64,000 nucleotides of DNA, taken from NCBI GenBank assembly GCA_034336665.1, contig CM067592.1, positions 51,140,473-51,204,472 of the forward strand, in the 5' to 3' direction. Both the position numbers and the translations under genes were made by a program. The notes beneath the pieces were generated by a model. The model was not told the origin of the DNA and did not search any database. It was given only the letters and a program-made list of their open reading frames with translations. Positions 62,330 through 64,000 of the stretch are shown here, piece after piece. This stretch comes from Luscinia megarhynchos (taxonomy: Eukaryota > Chordata > Aves > Passeriformes > Turdidae). Each line of letters opens with the position of its first letter. The stretch's first letter is position 1.

Positions 62330-62700
62330 CCCTTTCCCCAGGAAGAAAGACAAAACAAATTCCAGAACTCGAAGCCCTGGGCCCCAGGGCTATCTTGGCT
62401 CCTCCTGGAACCAAGGCTGAGAACAACTCTTGGAGATCCATTCTCATGGACAAAGTACAGCCAGTGCTGGGGACGCTCCAGAGAAGGGGCTTGATCTGGG
62501 GGGAATTACATCATCACTCATCCTCCTAATTGGAGCTTTTTGTCTTTTATGTTAATTTCCTAAAACCTGCAAAAATCCTTTGGAGGATGGGCTTTTGTGG
62601 GTGTCTTTCATACTGCCCCTGAAACCCTCCAGATAAAGACCTGCTCTTATGTTACCTCCTTACTAAAATTATCTCAAATTTCATTTCCAGGTTAAGAAAA
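62330..62700 (+). mobile_element. Possible solo LTR fragment (plus strand)
   Basis: A moderately GC-rich segment in AT-rich surroundings. It carries 'ggaattacatcatcactcatcctcc', 'attggagctttttgtc', 'ggatgggcttttgtgggtgtc', and 'agataaagacc', a possible polyadenylation-signal variant. I associate this order with LTRs of bird ERVs, but I see no TG/CA boundary pair or target duplication, so both identity and ends are uncertain. Confidence 0.3.
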
Positions 62701-62772
62701 GGACAAAATTATGAAATCATTGAAATTTACTGTTTTCTTCTTTATCCTTATTTCTTCTTAAGTAGTGTAACA

Positions 62773-62812
62773 GAACATAGAATATATAGAATATATAGAA
62801 TATATATATAAC
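62773..62812. repeat. Short AATATATAG tandem repeat
   Basis: Three consecutive 9-bp units (tagaatata-type) that run into an alternating TA tract. Confidence 0.85.
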
Positions 62813-64000
62813 AAAATCTTTTTGGCTGGTATTTTGAAAGGTATGTAGTGAAATTTTATTCTTCTTTTGCTCCTCCTTTTAAGTCAAAGTGGGTACTGTG
62901 CATCCAATAGCAACCTTATTTTCCCTCAATGAGATTTTCTTGAATGGTTAACTTTCAAAAAAAAAAAAAATTTCTATAGTTTTCAAATTTTTAATAAAAT
63001 ACCAGCATTTCTATAAGCATGCTTTGGCAATTCAAGCACAGTCTAACTCCTTGTTGGTACACCAATATCTCATTGGAAATAGCATTAAATCATATGAGAG
63101 GCAAGTTTACACCTATTCAGATGTCACAGCGAAGGATTTCATTTACATTTCTCTGTGTCTTAAGCCTCAGCTTTTATGTGCAACTCAACACCCACTTCTA
63201 TCACTCAATATTTGGTCCTTCTGAGCGCATGGATGCACCTGGAAGTGTTTTCTGACAGCAGCAGTAGTTGTGACACTGTGTTCTGACTTCTCATCCCACT
63301 GAAGATGTTTCCACCTGCAAAAGGGAAGAGCCTTTGCTTTCCCAAAAGAAAAGAGCCTGCAAACTCACTGCTGAGCTCCTGGCACTGCAGCTGAACTCAC
63401 CCAGTGCAGCAGGGTGGTGCAGATCCTCCATCTGTGAAGCAAACAGCCAAGGAATTATTTTTCTACATTTTCCTGAAAAAGACTTTTACATCTTGGAGGG
63501 TAGATGTCCTTTTTTTTTCTTATCTGCAGGCCAAATGCCTGTTGTTTGATAAGAAACCCACGATAACCATCATCATGGCCTGAATTAAAGTGTGGTATGA
63601 GAAACAACTTTATAATCTGAACTCTGAAAACAAATTCCTACTGCATCTTTTGCCCTTGATTATGTTAGAGCCAATAGCAAGTCCCACTTTCTTTGAAGGG
63701 TTTCAGCAGCCATAGAAGAGATTCCAAAAGTTAACATAATATTTTCTTCTGACCCAGGTCCCCTGAAACTGCTGCTTCTAGCAGTTTCTTGGTATCACCT
63801 GGAATACTTCCACACTTTCACACCCAAGGTGTTTTTTTTTAAGATCCAGAAATTATGTGCAAATCTGTGTACTTCTTATACTGTTCTGAAACACAAGGCA
63901 GTGAGTACAGAAAGATAACATAGTCCTTGAAAAACATCAAACATAAATTTCTTATGAAAAAATAAGGTTTACATGCACTGCCCAAATAAAAATAAATAAA
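62813..64000. other. AT-rich non-coding stretch to window end
   Basis: Nothing beyond short A- and T-runs (62957-62970, 63832-63840) and short chance frames. No gene or identified repeat. Confidence 0.4.

Noticed and set aside
1..64000. CRISPR arrays, bacterial operons or riboswitches
   Set aside because: No spaced direct repeats, no long adjacent frames with ribosome sites; the composition and CR1/ERV content are vertebrate.

Overview
The window looks like an AT-rich, gene-poor stretch of a bird nuclear genome. The avian reading rests on six CR1-type LINE fragments, which carry the typical 3' end (a 'cccttccaac' block followed by a short 'ttctatg'-like tail), and on one fairly young class III (ERVL-like) endogenous retrovirus of an avian type. 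I could support no host protein-coding gene. Most open frames here are under 100 codons, sit in AT-rich or simple-repeat DNA, and have no recognisable domain.

Layout. 1-4414 is unannotated AT-rich DNA with one striking 52-nt hairpin at 2161-2212. 4415-5312 is a plus-strand CR1. Minus-strand CR1 pieces lie at about 10149-10415 and 11590-11975. 12-20.3 kb is AT-rich sequence with no supported gene. 20309-27011 is a proviral ERV on the minus strand. 27012-27770 looks like an older LTR-type repeat, also on the minus strand. 27.8-36.5 kb is AT-rich. Two CR1 copies face each other at 36558-37665. 37.7-53.8 kb is AT-rich, with a cluster of simple repeats at 46.7-47.4 kb and a GC-richer island at 45.2-45.65 kb. 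53860-54668 is another plus-strand CR1. 54.7-64 kb is mostly featureless, apart from an AAAAC microsatellite at 60.85 kb and a possible plus-strand LTR fragment at 62.3-62.7 kb.

The provirus is the centre of the window. It has two LTRs of about 655 bp that differ at roughly ten clean positions plus one block, a 5-bp target duplication (TTGTC), TG...CA ends, a primer binding site matching the 3' end of tRNA-Ile over 18 nt, and a polypurine tract. Read on the minus strand it has a membrane-protein-like frame just after the primer site, then a frameshifted gag, then protease, reverse transcriptase, RNase H and integrase, and no env. The gene order is that of an env-less class III retrovirus. The copy is dead: gag changes frame at least three times, pol has a nonsense codon and three frameshifts, and the first RNase H aspartate has become glycine. 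The integrase frame is complete. The most unusual point is the hydrophobic frame of 176 codons from its first ATG, placed where Gag would normally begin.
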